A stretch of DNA of 64,000 nt from Nocardioides marinisabuli (GTDB lineage: Bacteria; Actinomycetota; Actinomycetes; Propionibacteriales; Nocardioidaceae), in contig NZ_CP059163.1 in the NCBI RefSeq assembly GCF_013466785.1, positions 806,001-870,000 of the forward strand, in the 5' to 3' direction. The position numbers were made by a program, and so were the translations under genes. Below the pieces are notes generated by a model. The model did not search any database, was not told where the DNA came from, and saw nothing but the letters and a program-made list of their open reading frames with translations. Below are positions 29,264 to 38,895 of this stretch, in pieces. Positions within the stretch are counted from its first letter, which is position 1. The number at the start of each line of letters is the position of its first letter.

Positions 29264-31375
29264 TTACTCGCCGCGAACCTTCTTGATGATCTCGTCGGCG
29301 ATGTTCGAAGGAACCTCGGCGTACGAGTCGAACTCCATCGAGTACGACGCCTGACCGGAGGTCTTGGACCTCAGGTCGCCGACGTACCCGAACATCTCGG
29401 ACAGCGGGACGAGCGCGTCGATGACCATGTCACCGTGACGCTCCTCCTGGGCCTGGATCTGGCCGCGACGGCTGTTGATGTCGCCGATGACCGTGCCGAG
29501 GAAGCTCTCGGGGGTGGTCACCTCGACGGCGAACATCGGCTCGAGAAGAACCGGCTTCGCCATCCGGACGGCCTCCTTGAAGGCCTGGTTGCCGGCGATC
29601 TTGAAGGCCAGCTCGGAGGAGTCGACGTCGTGGTAGGCGCCGTCCTCGAGCGACATCTTCACGTCGACCATCGGGAAGCCGGCGAGCACGCCGAACTCCA
29701 TGCCCTCCTGGGCACCCTGGTCGACCGAGGGGATGTACTCCTTCGGCACGCGACCGCCGGTCACGTTGTTCTCGAACTGGTAGCCCGCGCCGGCGCCGGT
29801 CTCGGGGTCGATGCTGGGACCGACCGAGATGACGACCTTCGCGAACTGGCCCGAACCACCGGTCTGCTTCTTGTGGGTGTAGCTGTGGTTCTTGACCTCC
29901 TTGCGGATGGTCTCGCGGTAGGCGACCTGCGGCTTGCCGACGGTGGCCTCGACGCGGAACTCGCGCTTCATCCGGTCGACCAGGATCTCCAGGTGCAGCT
30001 CGCCCATGCCGGCGATGATGGTCTGGCCGGTCTCCTCGTCGGACTTGACCGTGAAGGTCGGGTCCTCGTCGGACAGGCGCTGGATCGCGGTGGAGAGCTT
30101 CTCCTGGTCGGACTTGGTCTTGGGCTCGATCGCGACCTCGATCACCGGAGCCGGGAAGGTCATCGACTCCAGGACCACCTGGTTCTGCGGGTCGCAGAGG
30201 GTGTGCCCGGTCTTGGTGTCCTTCAGGCCCATGACGGCCACGATCTGGCCGGCGCCGACCGACGCGATCTCCTCACGCTTGTTCGCGTGCATCTGGTAGA
30301 CCTTGCCGATCCGCTCCTTGCGGCCGTTGACCGAGTTGGTCACGGTCGCGCCGGCCTCGAGCTTGCCGGAGTAGACGCGCACGTAGGTCAGCTTGCCCAG
30401 GTGCGGGTCGGCGGCGATCTTGTAGGCCAGGCCGGAGAACGGCTCGTCGTCGCTGGGCTTGCGGACGACCGGCTTCTCCTCGTCGTTGACGGCGTGGCCG
30501 GTGATGCCCTCGACGTCGATCGGGGAGGGCAGGTACTTGACCACGGCGTCGAGCAGGGGCTGGACGCCCTTGTTCTTGAACGCGGTGCCGCACAGGACGG
30601 GGTTGACCTTGTCGGCGAGGGTGGCACGACGGATCGCGGCCTCGAGCTCCTCGACGGTGAAGTCCTCGCCCTCGAGGTACTTGAGCATGATCTCGTCGTC
30701 GGCCTCGGAGAGGGTCTCGAGGAACTTCTCGCGGTACTCGGCGGCCTGCTCGGCCAGCTCCGCGGGGATCTCCTCGATCTCGTAGTCCTCACCCATGGTG
30801 GTCTCGCCGCGCCAGGTCAGGGCACGCATGCCGACCAGGTCGACGACACCGAGGAAGTCGGACTCCGCGCCGATGGGCAGCTGGAGCACGAGCGGGGTGG
30901 AATTGAGGCGCTCGACCATCATGTCGACGCAGCGGAAGAAGTCCGCGCCGGTGCGGTCGAGCTTGTTGACGAAGCACATCCGGGGCACGGAGTACTTGTT
31001 GGCCTGGCGCCACACCGTCATGGTCTGGGGCTCGACACCGGCCACGCCGTCGAAGACGGCCACGGCACCGTCGAGCACCCGCAGGGAGCGCTCGACCTCG
31101 GCCGTGAAGTCCACGTGGCCGGGGGTGTCGATGATGTTGATCTGGTGGTCCTTCCACCAGCAGGTGGTCGCAGCGGACGTGATCGTGATGCCACGCTCCT
31201 GCTCCTGCTCCATCCAGTCCATCGTGGCGCCGCCGTCGTGGACCTCACCGATCTTGTAGGTGATGCCGGTGTAGAACAGGATGCGCTCGGTGGTGGTCGT
31301 CTTGCCGGCATCGATGTGCGCCATGATGCCGATGTTGCGGACGACTCGGAGGTCAGTGGTGATGTTGACAGCCAC
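29264..31375 (-). CDS. fusA: Elongation factor G
   Basis: 703 residues. GTPase that moves tRNA-mRNA after peptide-bond formation and, with RRF, splits ribosomes. Motifs: [15 protein letters not shown] (P-loop), DTPGHVDF and NKLDRTGAD. Domain IV tip and C-terminal region typical ([20 protein letters not shown]). In the str operon between rpsG and tuf. Confidence 0.98.
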   Translation of the reverse strand: MAVNITTDLRVVRNIGIMAHIDAGKTTTTERILFYTGITYKIGEVHDGGATMDWMEQEQERGITITSAATTCWWKDHQINIIDTPGHVDFTAEVERSLRVLDGAVAVFDGVAGVEPQTMTVWRQANKYSVPRMCFVNKLDRTGADFFRCVDMMVERLNSTPLVLQLPIGAESDFLGVVDLVGMRALTWRGETTMGEDYEIEEIPAELAEQAAEYREKFLETLSEADDEIMLKYLEGEDFTVEELEAAIRRATLADKVNPVLCGTAFKNKGVQPLLDAVVKYLPSPIDVEGITGHAVNDEEKPVVRKPSDDEPFSGLAYKIAADPHLGKLTYVRVYSGKLEAGATVTNSVNGRKERIGKVYQMHANKREEIASVGAGQIVAVMGLKDTKTGHTLCDPQNQVVLESMTFPAPVIEVAIEPKTKSDQEKLSTAIQRLSDEDPTFTVKSDEETGQTIIAGMGELHLEILVDRMKREFRVEATVGKPQVAYRETIRKEVKNHSYTHKKQTGGSGQFAKVVISVGPSIDPETGAGAGYQFENNVTGGRVPKEYIPSVDQGAQEGMEFGVLAGFPMVDVKMSLEDGAYHDVDSSELAFKIAGNQAFKEAVRMAKPVLLEPMFAVEVTTPESFLGTVIGDINSRRGQIQAQEERHGDMVIDALVPLSEMFGYVGDLRSKTSGQASYSMEFDSYAEVPSNIADEIIKKVRGE

Positions 31376-31446
31376 GTGGGGTCGCGTTCCTTAAGTCGGA
31401 GGGGCGGTGGGGGCAGGGCGGCCGGGTCGCGGCCGCCCTGCGCAGA

Positions 31447-31917
31447 TCACCAGCGGTAGTGGGCGAAGGCCTTGTTGGACTCGGCCATCTTGTGGGTGTC
31501 CTCGCGCTTCTTCACAGCGGCACCGAGGCCGTTGGAGGCGTCGAGGATCTCGTTCATCAGGCGCTCGGACATCGTCTTCTCCCGACGGTCCGCGGCGTAC
31601 CCGACGAGCCAGCGCAGCGCGAGCGTGGTGCCACGCGTGCCCTTGACCTCGATCGGGACCTGGTAGGTGGCGCCACCGACGCGGCGCGACTTGACCTCGA
31701 TGGCCGGCTTCACGTTGTCCATGGCGCGCTTGAGCGTCACCACGGGGTCGGTGCCGGTCTTCTCGCGGCAACCCTCGAGCGCGCTGTAGACGATGCGCTG
31801 GGCGACCTGCTTCTTGCCGTCCTGGAGGACCTTGGAGACGAGCTGGGTGACCAGCTGCGACCCGTAGACCGGGTCGACGTCGAGCGGCCGCTTCGGTGCG
31901 GGACCCTTGCGCGGCAT
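31447..31917 (-). CDS. rpsG: 30S ribosomal protein uS7
   Basis: 156 residues ([20 protein letters not shown]). Organises the 30S head; in E. coli it represses the str operon. It begins one base after rpsL. Confidence 0.97.
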   Translation of the reverse strand: MPRKGPAPKRPLDVDPVYGSQLVTQLVSKVLQDGKKQVAQRIVYSALEGCREKTGTDPVVTLKRAMDNVKPAIEVKSRRVGGATYQVPIEVKGTRGTTLALRWLVGYAADRREKTMSERLMNEILDASNGLGAAVKKREDTHKMAESNKAFAHYRW

Positions 31918-31918
31918 G

Positions 31919-32293
31919 TCAGCTCTTCTCCTTCTTCGCGCCGTACCGGCTGCGAGCCTGCTTGCGGTTCTTCACGCCCTGCGTGTCGAGCGAGCCGCGG
32001 ATGATCTTGTAGCGGACACCGGGGAGGTCCTTCACACGGCCGCCGCGCACGAGCACGATCGAGTGCTCCTGGAGGTTGTGACCGACACCCGGGATGTAGG
32101 CCGTGACCTCGACGCCGCTGGACAGGCGCACACGGGCGACCTTGCGCAGGGCGGAGTTCGGCTTCTTCGGGGTGGTCGTGTAGACGCGGGTGCAGACACC
32201 GCGTCGCTGGGGCGAACCCTTGAGGGCAGGCGTCTTGTTCTTGGACACCTTGTCCTGGCGGCCCTTGCGGACCAGCTGGTTGATCGTGGGCAC
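31919..32293 (-). CDS. rpsL: 30S ribosomal protein uS12
   Basis: 124 residues, decoding-centre protein. Lys43 ([11 protein letters not shown]) and Lys88 ([11 protein letters not shown]) are both wild-type lysines, so none of the common streptomycin-resistance changes is present at those sites. GTG start at 32293, preceded by GAAGGGGAACCACTCG. First gene of the str operon. Confidence 0.97.
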   Translation of the reverse strand: MPTINQLVRKGRQDKVSKNKTPALKGSPQRRGVCTRVYTTTPKKPNSALRKVARVRLSSGVEVTAYIPGVGHNLQEHSIVLVRGGRVKDLPGVRYKIIRGSLDTQGVKNRKQARSRYGAKKEKS

Positions 32294-32513
32294 CGAGTGG
32301 TTCCCCTTCTGTTTCTCTCTCAGTGCGCCGCACTCTGCAGCGCACGATGTTCAAGCGGAGTCTCGACGGAGCTTCTCCGCCGTGTCCGGGTGGTGCTTGC
32401 GTTCCGGCGTCGCTCGCCCCCGAGGTCGGGCGTGTCGCCCTTGTCGGCAGCCACCCTGGTGCAGTGGCCTGCGGCTTGTCGGCCCGGTGCAGCGACGATC
32501 CTGATCCGCCGGT
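32294..32513 (-). promoter_or_regulatory. Upstream region of the str operon
   Basis: 220 bases without a gene. On the minus strand there is a GTGCGC...GCGCAC inverted repeat about 40 bases before rpsL and a CTTGAAC stretch as a possible -35, but no clear -10. It must carry the str promoter. Confidence 0.35.
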
Positions 32514-33803
32514 CTACTTCCGAGCACGCGCAACGGCCTGGTTGTCCCAGACACGAGGAACGAGGCTACCGGGCGCCCGGAGACCGGTCAAAACGCGCCG
32601 CCCCCCGAGGAACAGCAGGCTGCTGAGCAGCGTGCCGAGCACCGTCAGCAGCCCTCCGACCACCAGCGTCCAGCGCGCCCCGAAGGCCTCCCCGACCCAG
32701 CCGATGAAGGGCGCGCCCAGCGGCGTGCCCCCGATGAAGATCATCATGTAGAGCGCCATCACCCGCCCGCGCATCTCGGGAGCGGTCGAGAGCTGGAGGT
32801 GGGCGTTGGCGCTGGTGATCATGGTCAGCGCCGAGAGCCCGAGCAGCGGGCACAGCAGCGCGAAGACGACGTACGACGGCGCGAGGCCGGCGACGACCTC
32901 GAGCGAGCCGAACGCCAGCGCCGCACCGACCACGAGCCGGTGGCGCACCTGCACGCGCCGGGCGGCGACCAGGGAGCCGGTCAGCGAGCCGACGGCCAGG
33001 AAGGTGCCGAGGAGGCCGTACTCGGTGGGCCCCTTGTCGAAGACCTCGGTGGCCATCAGGGCGCTGGTCATCTGGAAGTTCAGCCCGAAGGTGCCCGCGG
33101 AGAAGACGATGCCCAGCAGCAGGAGCAGGTCGGGGCGCCCGCGCACGTAGGCCACGCCCTCGCGCACCTGGCCCGGCCGGCGCGACGACGGCTCGGGGGT
33201 GCGCAGCAGCGAGGCGTCGAGGGCGCGCAGGGTCAGCACCGGGGCGGCGTAGCTGAGCCCGTTGAGCAGGATCACCCAGCCGGTGCCGACCACTCCCCCG
33301 CCGAAGCCGGCGATCAGCAGCCCGGCCAGCGCGGGGCCGACCAGGCGGGCGGTGTTGAAGCTGGCGGAGTTGAGGCCGACCGCGTTGGTCAGGTCGTCGG
33401 GTCCGACGATCTCGGAGACGAACGACTGGCGGGCCGGTGCGTCGAAGGCCGAGGCCACCCCCAGCACGAGAGCCAGCACGTAGACGTGCCAGATCTCGGC
33501 GGTGCCGGTGACCGCGAGCAGGCCCAGCACCACGGCGGGCACGGCCATCCCGATGTTGGTCATCTGCAGCAGCCGACGCTTCGGGATGCGGTCGGCGACC
33601 AGCCCCGCCCACGGCGAGAGCAGCAGGAACGGCAGGAACTGCAGCCCCGTCGTGATGCCGATGGCCGCACCCGAGCCGGTCAGCAGCAGCACCAGCCAGT
33701 CCTGGGCCACCCGCTGCATCCAGGTGCCCGTGTTGGACACCAGCGAGCCGGCGGCGTAGCGCCGGTAGTTCGGGTGGGACAGGGAACGGAAGGTGGGGCT
33801 CAA
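32514..33803 (-). CDS. MFS transporter, MFS_3/EntS-like exporter
   Basis: 429 residues with 12 predicted membrane helices. The N-terminus (FRSLSHPNYRRYAAGSLVSNTGTWMQRVAQDWLVLLLTGSG) is the characteristic opening of the MFS_3 subgroup, followed by LAGLVADRIPKRRLLQMTN-type loop 2-3 (seen as GLVADRIPKRRLLQ). Family members export siderophores or drugs; the substrate here is unknown. It stands upstream of the str operon on the same strand, and its 3' end is 220 bases from rpsL. Confidence 0.86.
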   Translation of the reverse strand: MSPTFRSLSHPNYRRYAAGSLVSNTGTWMQRVAQDWLVLLLTGSGAAIGITTGLQFLPFLLLSPWAGLVADRIPKRRLLQMTNIGMAVPAVVLGLLAVTGTAEIWHVYVLALVLGVASAFDAPARQSFVSEIVGPDDLTNAVGLNSASFNTARLVGPALAGLLIAGFGGGVVGTGWVILLNGLSYAAPVLTLRALDASLLRTPEPSSRRPGQVREGVAYVRGRPDLLLLLGIVFSAGTFGLNFQMTSALMATEVFDKGPTEYGLLGTFLAVGSLTGSLVAARRVQVRHRLVVGAALAFGSLEVVAGLAPSYVVFALLCPLLGLSALTMITSANAHLQLSTAPEMRGRVMALYMMIFIGGTPLGAPFIGWVGEAFGARWTLVVGGLLTVLGTLLSSLLFLGGRRVLTGLRAPGSLVPRVWDNQAVARARK

Positions 33804-33861
33804 CCAGGCTCGCTCACACGGGGTCGTCGGTCACGGGGCACTCGTGGGCACGAACGTCGAG

Positions 33862-33887
33862 ACCCCGCCGGGCATTCCCGGCGGGGT
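33862..33887 (-). terminator. Hairpin after the purine permease gene
   Basis: ACCCCGCCGGG (33862-33872) pairs with CCCGGCGGGGT (33877-33887) around CATT, starting 6 bases after the stop codon at 33894. It separates the permease from the MFS gene. Confidence 0.75.
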
Positions 33888-33893
33888 GCCGCC

Positions 33894-35348
33894 TCAGGTG
33901 AGCAGGTCGGTGATCGGGTCGATGGCGAAGTAGACGACGAAGAGCGCCGAGACCAGCCACAGCAGCGGGTGCACCTGGCGGGCCTTGCCGAGCACCAGCT
34001 TGATCAGCACGAAGGCCAGGAAGCCGGCGCCGATGCCGACCGAGATGGAGTAGGTGAAGGGCATCAGCACGATGGTCAGGAACGCCGGGAGCGCGATCTC
34101 CACGTCGGACCAGCTGATCTGGCCGACCTGCTGCATCATCAGGAAGCCCACCAGCACCAGCGCCGGCACGGCCGCCTCCGAGGGGATCGCCTCGACCAGC
34201 GGGGTGAAGAACATCGTGAGCAGGAACAGCGCACCGGTCACGACCGAGGCGAGCCCGGTGCGCGCGCCCTCGCCGACGCCCGAGGCGGACTCGATGTAGG
34301 AGGTGTTGGACGAGACACCGCCGGCGCCACCGGCGATGGCGGCCATCGAGTCGACGATCAGGATCCGCTGCATGCTCGGCGGGGTGCCCTCCTCGTCGTT
34401 CAGGCCGGCCTCGGCACCGATGGCGGTCATCGTGCCCATGGTGTCGAAGAAGTCGGCCAGCATCAGCGAGAAGACCAGGAGCAGCGCGGCGACGACGCCG
34501 ATCGAGGCGAAGGCGCCGAAGAGGGAGAACTGGCCCAGGGTGCCGAAGTCGGGCAGGTCGACGAACCCGTCGAAGCGGGGCACCGTCAGCGACCAGCCGC
34601 CCGGGTTCTCGTTGCGCGCACCGAGGTCGAGGACGGCCTCCACGACCAGCGCCACGACGGTGGTGGTGAGGATCGCGATCAGGATCGCGCCGCGCACCTG
34701 GCGCACCCACAGCGCGACCAGCAGCACCAGGCCGCCGGCGAAGACCAGCACCGGCCAGCCCGACAGGGTGCCGGTGGTGCCCAGCTGGACGGGCACCGAG
34801 GTCCCCGCAGCGTCGGGGATGCGGCTGACGAAGCCGGCGTCGACGAAGCCGATGAGCGCGATGAACAGGCCGATGCCGACCGAGATCGCGACCTTGAGCT
34901 GGGTGGGCACGGCGTGGAAGACAGCGGTGCGGAAGCCGGTCAGCACCAGCACCAGGATCGCGATGCCCTCGAGCACGACCAGGCCCATCGCGTCGGCCCA
35001 GGTCGACTGGGTGGCGATCGAGAAGGCCACGAAGGCGTTGAGGCCGAGCCCGGCGGCCAGGGCCAGCGGGAAGTTGGCCAACGAGCCCATCAGGATCGTC
35101 AGCACCCCCGCCACCAGCGCGGTGCCCGCGGCGATCGCCGCCAGGTTGGGCTCGGTGCCGCCACCGAGGTAGTTGCCCTCCGAGTCCGGCACGTAGCCGA
35201 GGATCAGCGGGTTCAGCACGACGATGTAGGCCATCGTCAGGAACGTCACGATGCCGCCGCGCACCTCCCGCCCCACGGTGGAGCCGCGCTCGGAGATCTT
35301 GAAGAAGCCGTCGATACCGGACCTGGCCGGCGCCGTCTGGGTGCTCAC
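33894..35348 (-). CDS. NCS2-family permease, AzgA-like (hypoxanthine/guanine/adenine uptake)
   Basis: 484 residues with 12-14 hydrophobic segments. The N-terminal FFKISERGSTVGREVRGGIVTFLTMAYIVVLNP is diagnostic for the AzgA branch of nucleobase:cation symporters, and EASGVGEGARTGLASVV- and GAEAGLNDEEG-type segments fit. Purine bases are the known substrates. The GTG at 35348 (VSTQTAPARSGIDG) is preferred to an ATG-type start 20 codons upstream, which would run into the divergent promoter. Confidence 0.88.
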   Translation of the reverse strand: MSTQTAPARSGIDGFFKISERGSTVGREVRGGIVTFLTMAYIVVLNPLILGYVPDSEGNYLGGGTEPNLAAIAAGTALVAGVLTILMGSLANFPLALAAGLGLNAFVAFSIATQSTWADAMGLVVLEGIAILVLVLTGFRTAVFHAVPTQLKVAISVGIGLFIALIGFVDAGFVSRIPDAAGTSVPVQLGTTGTLSGWPVLVFAGGLVLLVALWVRQVRGAILIAILTTTVVALVVEAVLDLGARNENPGGWSLTVPRFDGFVDLPDFGTLGQFSLFGAFASIGVVAALLLVFSLMLADFFDTMGTMTAIGAEAGLNDEEGTPPSMQRILIVDSMAAIAGGAGGVSSNTSYIESASGVGEGARTGLASVVTGALFLLTMFFTPLVEAIPSEAAVPALVLVGFLMMQQVGQISWSDVEIALPAFLTIVLMPFTYSISVGIGAGFLAFVLIKLVLGKARQVHPLLWLVSALFVVYFAIDPITDLLT

Positions 35349-35418
35349 GGACGCAGAGCATCCCAGGAGCCGACCACCCGCTGTCAACGCGGGTCCGGTG
35401 GTGGACACCCCCGACCAC

Positions 35419-35424
35419 TACAGT
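35419..35424 (+). promoter_or_regulatory. -10 hexamer TACAGT of a leaderless promoter
   Basis: TACAGT ends 6 bases before the GTG at 35431; no Shine-Dalgarno sequence is present. Confidence 0.6.
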
Positions 35425-35430
35425 CGGCTC

Positions 35431-35751
35431 GTGGACCTGCGCGACGACCAGCCCGGCAAGCACGAGATCGGCAACCGCACGTTCCTCGTGGCCGACGTCG
35501 AGCCCCTCGACGTCGACGGGGTGCGCACCGTCGAGGTCGGCACCGGCGTGTGGCTGGTCGCCTTCGTGGCGCTGCTGCCCTTCTACGGCGAGCTGCAGAC
35601 CCAGGGGCGCACCTGGTGGCTGTGGACCTGCCTGACCGGCTTCGGGCTCGGGCTGCTGGGCCTGGAGTACTGCCGGCGCCGGCGCGCGACCCGCCGCGAG
35701 CTCGACGAGCAGGCGCACGGGACCACCGACGACGGGCCCGCGGCCCCGTGA
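35431..35751 (+). CDS. DUF2530 small membrane protein
   Basis: 106 residues. After a polar N-terminus, two membrane helices (GTGVWLVAFVALLPFYGEL and TWWLWTCLTGFGLGLLGLEY) and a basic end (CRRRRATRRELDEQ). The pattern WLWTCL.G.GLGLLGL is that of DUF2530, an actinobacterial family of unknown function. The GTG at 35431 is chosen because of the -10 hexamer 6 bases upstream. Its stop overlaps the next start by 4 bases (GTGA). Confidence 0.78.
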   Translation: MDLRDDQPGKHEIGNRTFLVADVEPLDVDGVRTVEVGTGVWLVAFVALLPFYGELQTQGRTWWLWTCLTGFGLGLLGLEYCRRRRATRRELDEQAHGTTDDGPAAP

Positions 35752-36389
35752 GCGACCCCGCACCGGTGCCGGCGAGTCGCTGGGCCCAGGCCGGCCCCGA
35801 GGCCACCGAGGGCTTCGGCCGGCGCTTCGCCGAGCTGGTCGCGACCGGCCAGGACGTCGACGGCGAGGCCCGCCTGGCCGACGCCCTCCTGCCCCGCGGT
35901 GGCCGGGTGCTCGACGTCGGGGCCGGGATGGGCCGGGTCAGCGCCGCGCTGCAGGCGCGGGGCCACCGGGTGACCGCCGTCGAGCCCGACGGCGCGCTGG
36001 TCGAGCAGTGCCGGGCGACGTACCCGGAGGTCGACGTGGTGCACGCCGACCTGCTCGAGCTCGACGACGCCCGGGTGGCCGGCGTGCTCGGCGACCGGCC
36101 GCACCAGGTCGACCTGGTGGTGTGCGTCGGCAACGTCGTGGTCTTCCTCGCCGAGGGCACCGAGCGCCGGGCGCTGGCGACGATGCGGTCCCGGCTGGCG
36201 CCGGGCGGGCGCGTCCTGGTCGGGTTCCACCTGGTCGGTGGCCCCGAGCACGCCCGCAGCTACCCGCCCGAGGAGTTCGTCGCCGACGTCGACGCCGCGG
36301 GGCTGCGCGTGCAGCACCGCTTCGGCTCCTACGAGCTGCACCCGCCCTCCGACGAGTACGCCGTGTGGGTGCTCAGCGCCGCCGACTGA
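35748..36389 (+). CDS. Class I SAM-dependent methyltransferase
   Basis: 213 residues. SAM-binding motif RVLDVGAGMGRVSAALQARG (about residues 52-71), post-I acidic VEPDG and the VDLVVCVGNVVVFL motif IV-like segment. Methyltransf_11/25 type; the acceptor is unknown. It is translationally coupled to the DUF2530 gene, suggesting a joint, uncharacterised role. Confidence 0.8.
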   Translation: MSDPAPVPASRWAQAGPEATEGFGRRFAELVATGQDVDGEARLADALLPRGGRVLDVGAGMGRVSAALQARGHRVTAVEPDGALVEQCRATYPEVDVVHADLLELDDARVAGVLGDRPHQVDLVVCVGNVVVFLAEGTERRALATMRSRLAPGGRVLVGFHLVGGPEHARSYPPEEFVADVDAAGLRVQHRFGSYELHPPSDEYAVWVLSAAD

Positions 36390-36401
36390 GTCGCGGCCGG
36401 C

Positions 36402-37181
36402 TCAGCGACCGGCGTCGAGCGGGTCGAGCGCGAGGGTGTCGAAGACGTGCTCGGGCAGCGGCTGCGGCTCGTGCTTCTTGGCCAGGCGCACCTCCGAGTG
36501 CGCCCCGCAGCCGTGGTCGAGCGACACGACCCGCCCGTCGTCGTTGGCGTCGCCGTTGGCGCAGACGCCGAACGTCTCCGACAGCGGCCCGGCCAGGCGC
36601 ATCAGGAACCCGCACGACCAGCAGCTCTGCGGGGCCTGCTTGGCGATCGCCGACCCCGGGCCCTGGTCGCTGTCGTACCAGCGCTGGGCCGCCATGTCCC
36701 GCCCCTCGGGCGAGAGGGTGCGCACCCGGCCCAGACCGAGGTCCTGCGCCACCTGGCGCACCTGCGCCTTCTCGTCGGGGTCGAGCGGGTCGTCGCCGAA
36801 GGAGTAGGTCGGCACCAGGCGCGGGTCGTCGTCGTCGACCGGCAGCAGGTCGCCGGGGCCCATGTCGCCGGGCTGCATCCGCTCGCGGTAGGGCACCCAC
36901 GGCGGCGCGACGATCGCCTCGTCGCCGGGGATCAGCACGACCTCGTCGACGGTCACGTGCTTCTGGCGCGGCGCGCGCGCCACGGTCACCGACCAGCGCC
37001 ACCCGACGTACCCCGGCTGGGTGCAGGCGAACTGGTGGGTGACGACGCGCTCGGCCTCGACGAGGTGACCGAGGTGCTCACCGACGACGGCAGCACCCAC
37101 GTCGGAGACGAGGGCCTCGCGCGCCACCTCGGCGGCGGCGACGGCGACGGCATCGGGCTTGACCCGGGCGATGGTGCTCAC
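36402..37181 (-). CDS. DUF3027 family protein
   Basis: 259 residues. The conserved core includes HLGHLVEAERVVTHQFAC, GYVGWRWSVTVARAPRQKHVTVDEVVLIPG and a C-terminal zinc-ribbon-like cluster of cysteines (CWSCGFLMRLAGPLSETFGVCANG then HGCGAH). DUF3027 is a conserved actinobacterial family of unknown function. The CxxC...C...C pattern suggests a structural metal. The 3' ends of this gene and the methyltransferase converge 12 bases apart. Confidence 0.82.
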   Translation of the reverse strand: MSTIARVKPDAVAVAAAEVAREALVSDVGAAVVGEHLGHLVEAERVVTHQFACTQPGYVGWRWSVTVARAPRQKHVTVDEVVLIPGDEAIVAPPWVPYRERMQPGDMGPGDLLPVDDDDPRLVPTYSFGDDPLDPDEKAQVRQVAQDLGLGRVRTLSPEGRDMAAQRWYDSDQGPGSAIAKQAPQSCWSCGFLMRLAGPLSETFGVCANGDANDDGRVVSLDHGCGAHSEVRLAKKHEPQPLPEHVFDTLALDPLDAGR

Positions 37182-37291
37182 GGCCCGACATCATGCCTGC
37201 CCGACCCCCGCCCCGGCGAGGGCGCCCCCTCCCCGGGCTCGCCCGGCGTGCTGGCGCCGCCGGCGTCGGGACCACCAGGCAGGATGGGGCC

Positions 37292-38773
37292 ATGCCCTCG
37301 CAGCGCCCCGGTCCCGACGCCACGGGGGGCCCGTCGGGGCCCTCCGGCGAGCGTGCCCGTGCGGTCGGGCGGGGGCTGGGCACGGGGGCCCGGGCCACCG
37401 CGCGAGGTGCCGCCGGCGCGGCCCGCGGGGCAACCCGCGCCACCACCAGGGCCGGACGCTACGTCGGTCGCCAGGCCCAGCGCGCCGCGAACGCCGAGGG
37501 GGCCGAGCAGTCGGGCCTCAACCGGCTGTTCTACCTGCACTTCTTCAACACCGCCGGCGACGCCGCGGTGGCCATCTCGCTGGCCGGCAGCCTCTTCTTC
37601 ACCGTGCCCTCGGGCGAGGCCCGGGGCCAGGTCGCGCTGTTCCTGGGGCTGACGATGCTGCCCTTCGCCATCGTGGCGCCGCTGATCGGCCCGTTCCTGG
37701 ACCGCTTCAGCCACGGCCGCCGCTGGGCGATCGGCTCGACGATGGCCATGCGCGCCTTCCTGTGCTGGGGGCTGGCCGGCGCGGTGACCGGGGAGTCGGC
37801 GTGGCTCTTCGCGGCCGCCCTCGGCGTCCTGGTCTCCTCCAAGGCCTACGGCGTCACCCGGGCCGCCGCGGTGCCCCGCCTGCTGCCCGCGGGCATCTCC
37901 CTGGTCAAGGCCAACGGCCGCGTCTCGCTCTCGGGCATCCTCGGCGCCACCATCTCCGCCCCGATCGCGGGGCTCGCCTCACTTGCGGGCCCGGAGTGGT
38001 CGCTGCGCTACGCGTTCGTGATCTTCGTGGTGGCCACCGTCTTCGCGATCCGGCTGCCCGAGCGGGTCGACTCCTCGGTCGGCGAGGAGGTGCTGGTGCT
38101 GATGGCGCCCGGCGACACGGTGCGCGTCAGCGCCCCGGCACCCGGTGAGCGGCTCGCCCCGCCCCGCGCCGGCGCCCGGCCCCGCACCCGCATCCCGACC
38201 TCGGTGGCGTTCGCCCTGCGGGCCAACTGCGGGCCACGCTGGCTCAGCGGCTTCCTGCTGATGTTCATGGCGTTCCTGCTGCGCGAGAACCCGCCCGAGA
38301 CCGGGCTGCGCGCCGAGGTGCTGGTGGGGATCGTGGTGGCCGCCGCCGGCCTCGGCAACGCCGGCGGGGTGGCGATCGCCTCCCTGCTGCGCAACCTGCA
38401 CCCCGGCACCACCGTCGTGGTCGTGCTCGTCCTCGACGCCGCGGCCGCCCTGCTGGCCACCCTGTTCTACGGCGTGCTGCCGCTGGTGGTGCTGGGCCTG
38501 TGCGCCGGACTGGCCCAGTCGCTGGCCAAGTTCTGCCTCGACGCCACCATCCAGAGCGACGTACCGACCAAGGTGCAGGCCAGCGCCTTCGCCCGCAGCG
38601 ACACCACCCTCCAGCTGGCCTGGGTCGTCGGCGGCTTCGTCGGCATCGCCCTGCCCCTCGACCCCGCCCGCCTCGGCCTGGGCGTCGCCTTCGCGGTGCT
38701 CTCGGCCTGGACCTTCTTCGTCCTGGCCGGGCGCAGCAGGCGCTACCCCGGCGAGGTGCCCGTCACCGGGTGA
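37292..38773 (+). CDS. MFS-like transporter with an Ala/Arg/Gly-rich N-terminal extension
   Basis: 493 residues with about 12 membrane helices from residue 75 on. The first 70 residues are Ala/Arg/Gly-rich (repeats such as GRGLGTGARATARGAAGAAR) and probably form a positively charged amphipathic or disordered segment. RFSHGRRWAIGSTMAMRAFL is the loop 2-3 region. Substrate unknown. The ATG at 37292 follows a CAGGAT hexamer at 6 bases, suggesting a leaderless mRNA. Just downstream lie two palindromic repeats. Confidence 0.8.
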   Translation: MPSQRPGPDATGGPSGPSGERARAVGRGLGTGARATARGAAGAARGATRATTRAGRYVGRQAQRAANAEGAEQSGLNRLFYLHFFNTAGDAAVAISLAGSLFFTVPSGEARGQVALFLGLTMLPFAIVAPLIGPFLDRFSHGRRWAIGSTMAMRAFLCWGLAGAVTGESAWLFAAALGVLVSSKAYGVTRAAAVPRLLPAGISLVKANGRVSLSGILGATISAPIAGLASLAGPEWSLRYAFVIFVVATVFAIRLPERVDSSVGEEVLVLMAPGDTVRVSAPAPGERLAPPRAGARPRTRIPTSVAFALRANCGPRWLSGFLLMFMAFLLRENPPETGLRAEVLVGIVVAAAGLGNAGGVAIASLLRNLHPGTTVVVVLVLDAAAALLATLFYGVLPLVVLGLCAGLAQSLAKFCLDATIQSDVPTKVQASAFARSDTTLQLAWVVGGFVGIALPLDPARLGLGVAFAVLSAWTFFVLAGRSRRYPGEVPVTG

Positions 38774-38790
38774 GCGGTCGCTGCGGGAGT

Positions 38791-38872
38791 TTCATCGGGT
38801 ACCCGATGAACCTGTCGCCACCACCACGAAGGTTCAGCCCGGTGGCGCGAGTTCCATCGGGTGCCCGATGAA
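38791..38872. repeat. Pair of palindromic repeats between convergent genes
   Basis: Copy 1 is a perfect 20-base palindrome, TTCATCGGGTACCCGATGAA, at 38791-38810. Copy 2 at 38853-38872 differs at two positions. Both copies share flanks (GAGT before, CCT after). Between them is an inverted repeat CGCCACC...GGTGGCG. The pair fills the gap between the MFS gene and the convergent cold-shock gene and could act as a two-way terminator or as a REP/MITE-like element. Confidence 0.75.
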
Positions 38873-38895
38873 CCTTCGAGCCGCCCCGAGCCGGC

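Noticed and set aside
32799-36389. Open frame of about 1,196 codons on the plus strand
   Set aside because: Mostly antisense to the MFS and purine-permease genes; only its last part (from 35748) is the real methyltransferase gene.
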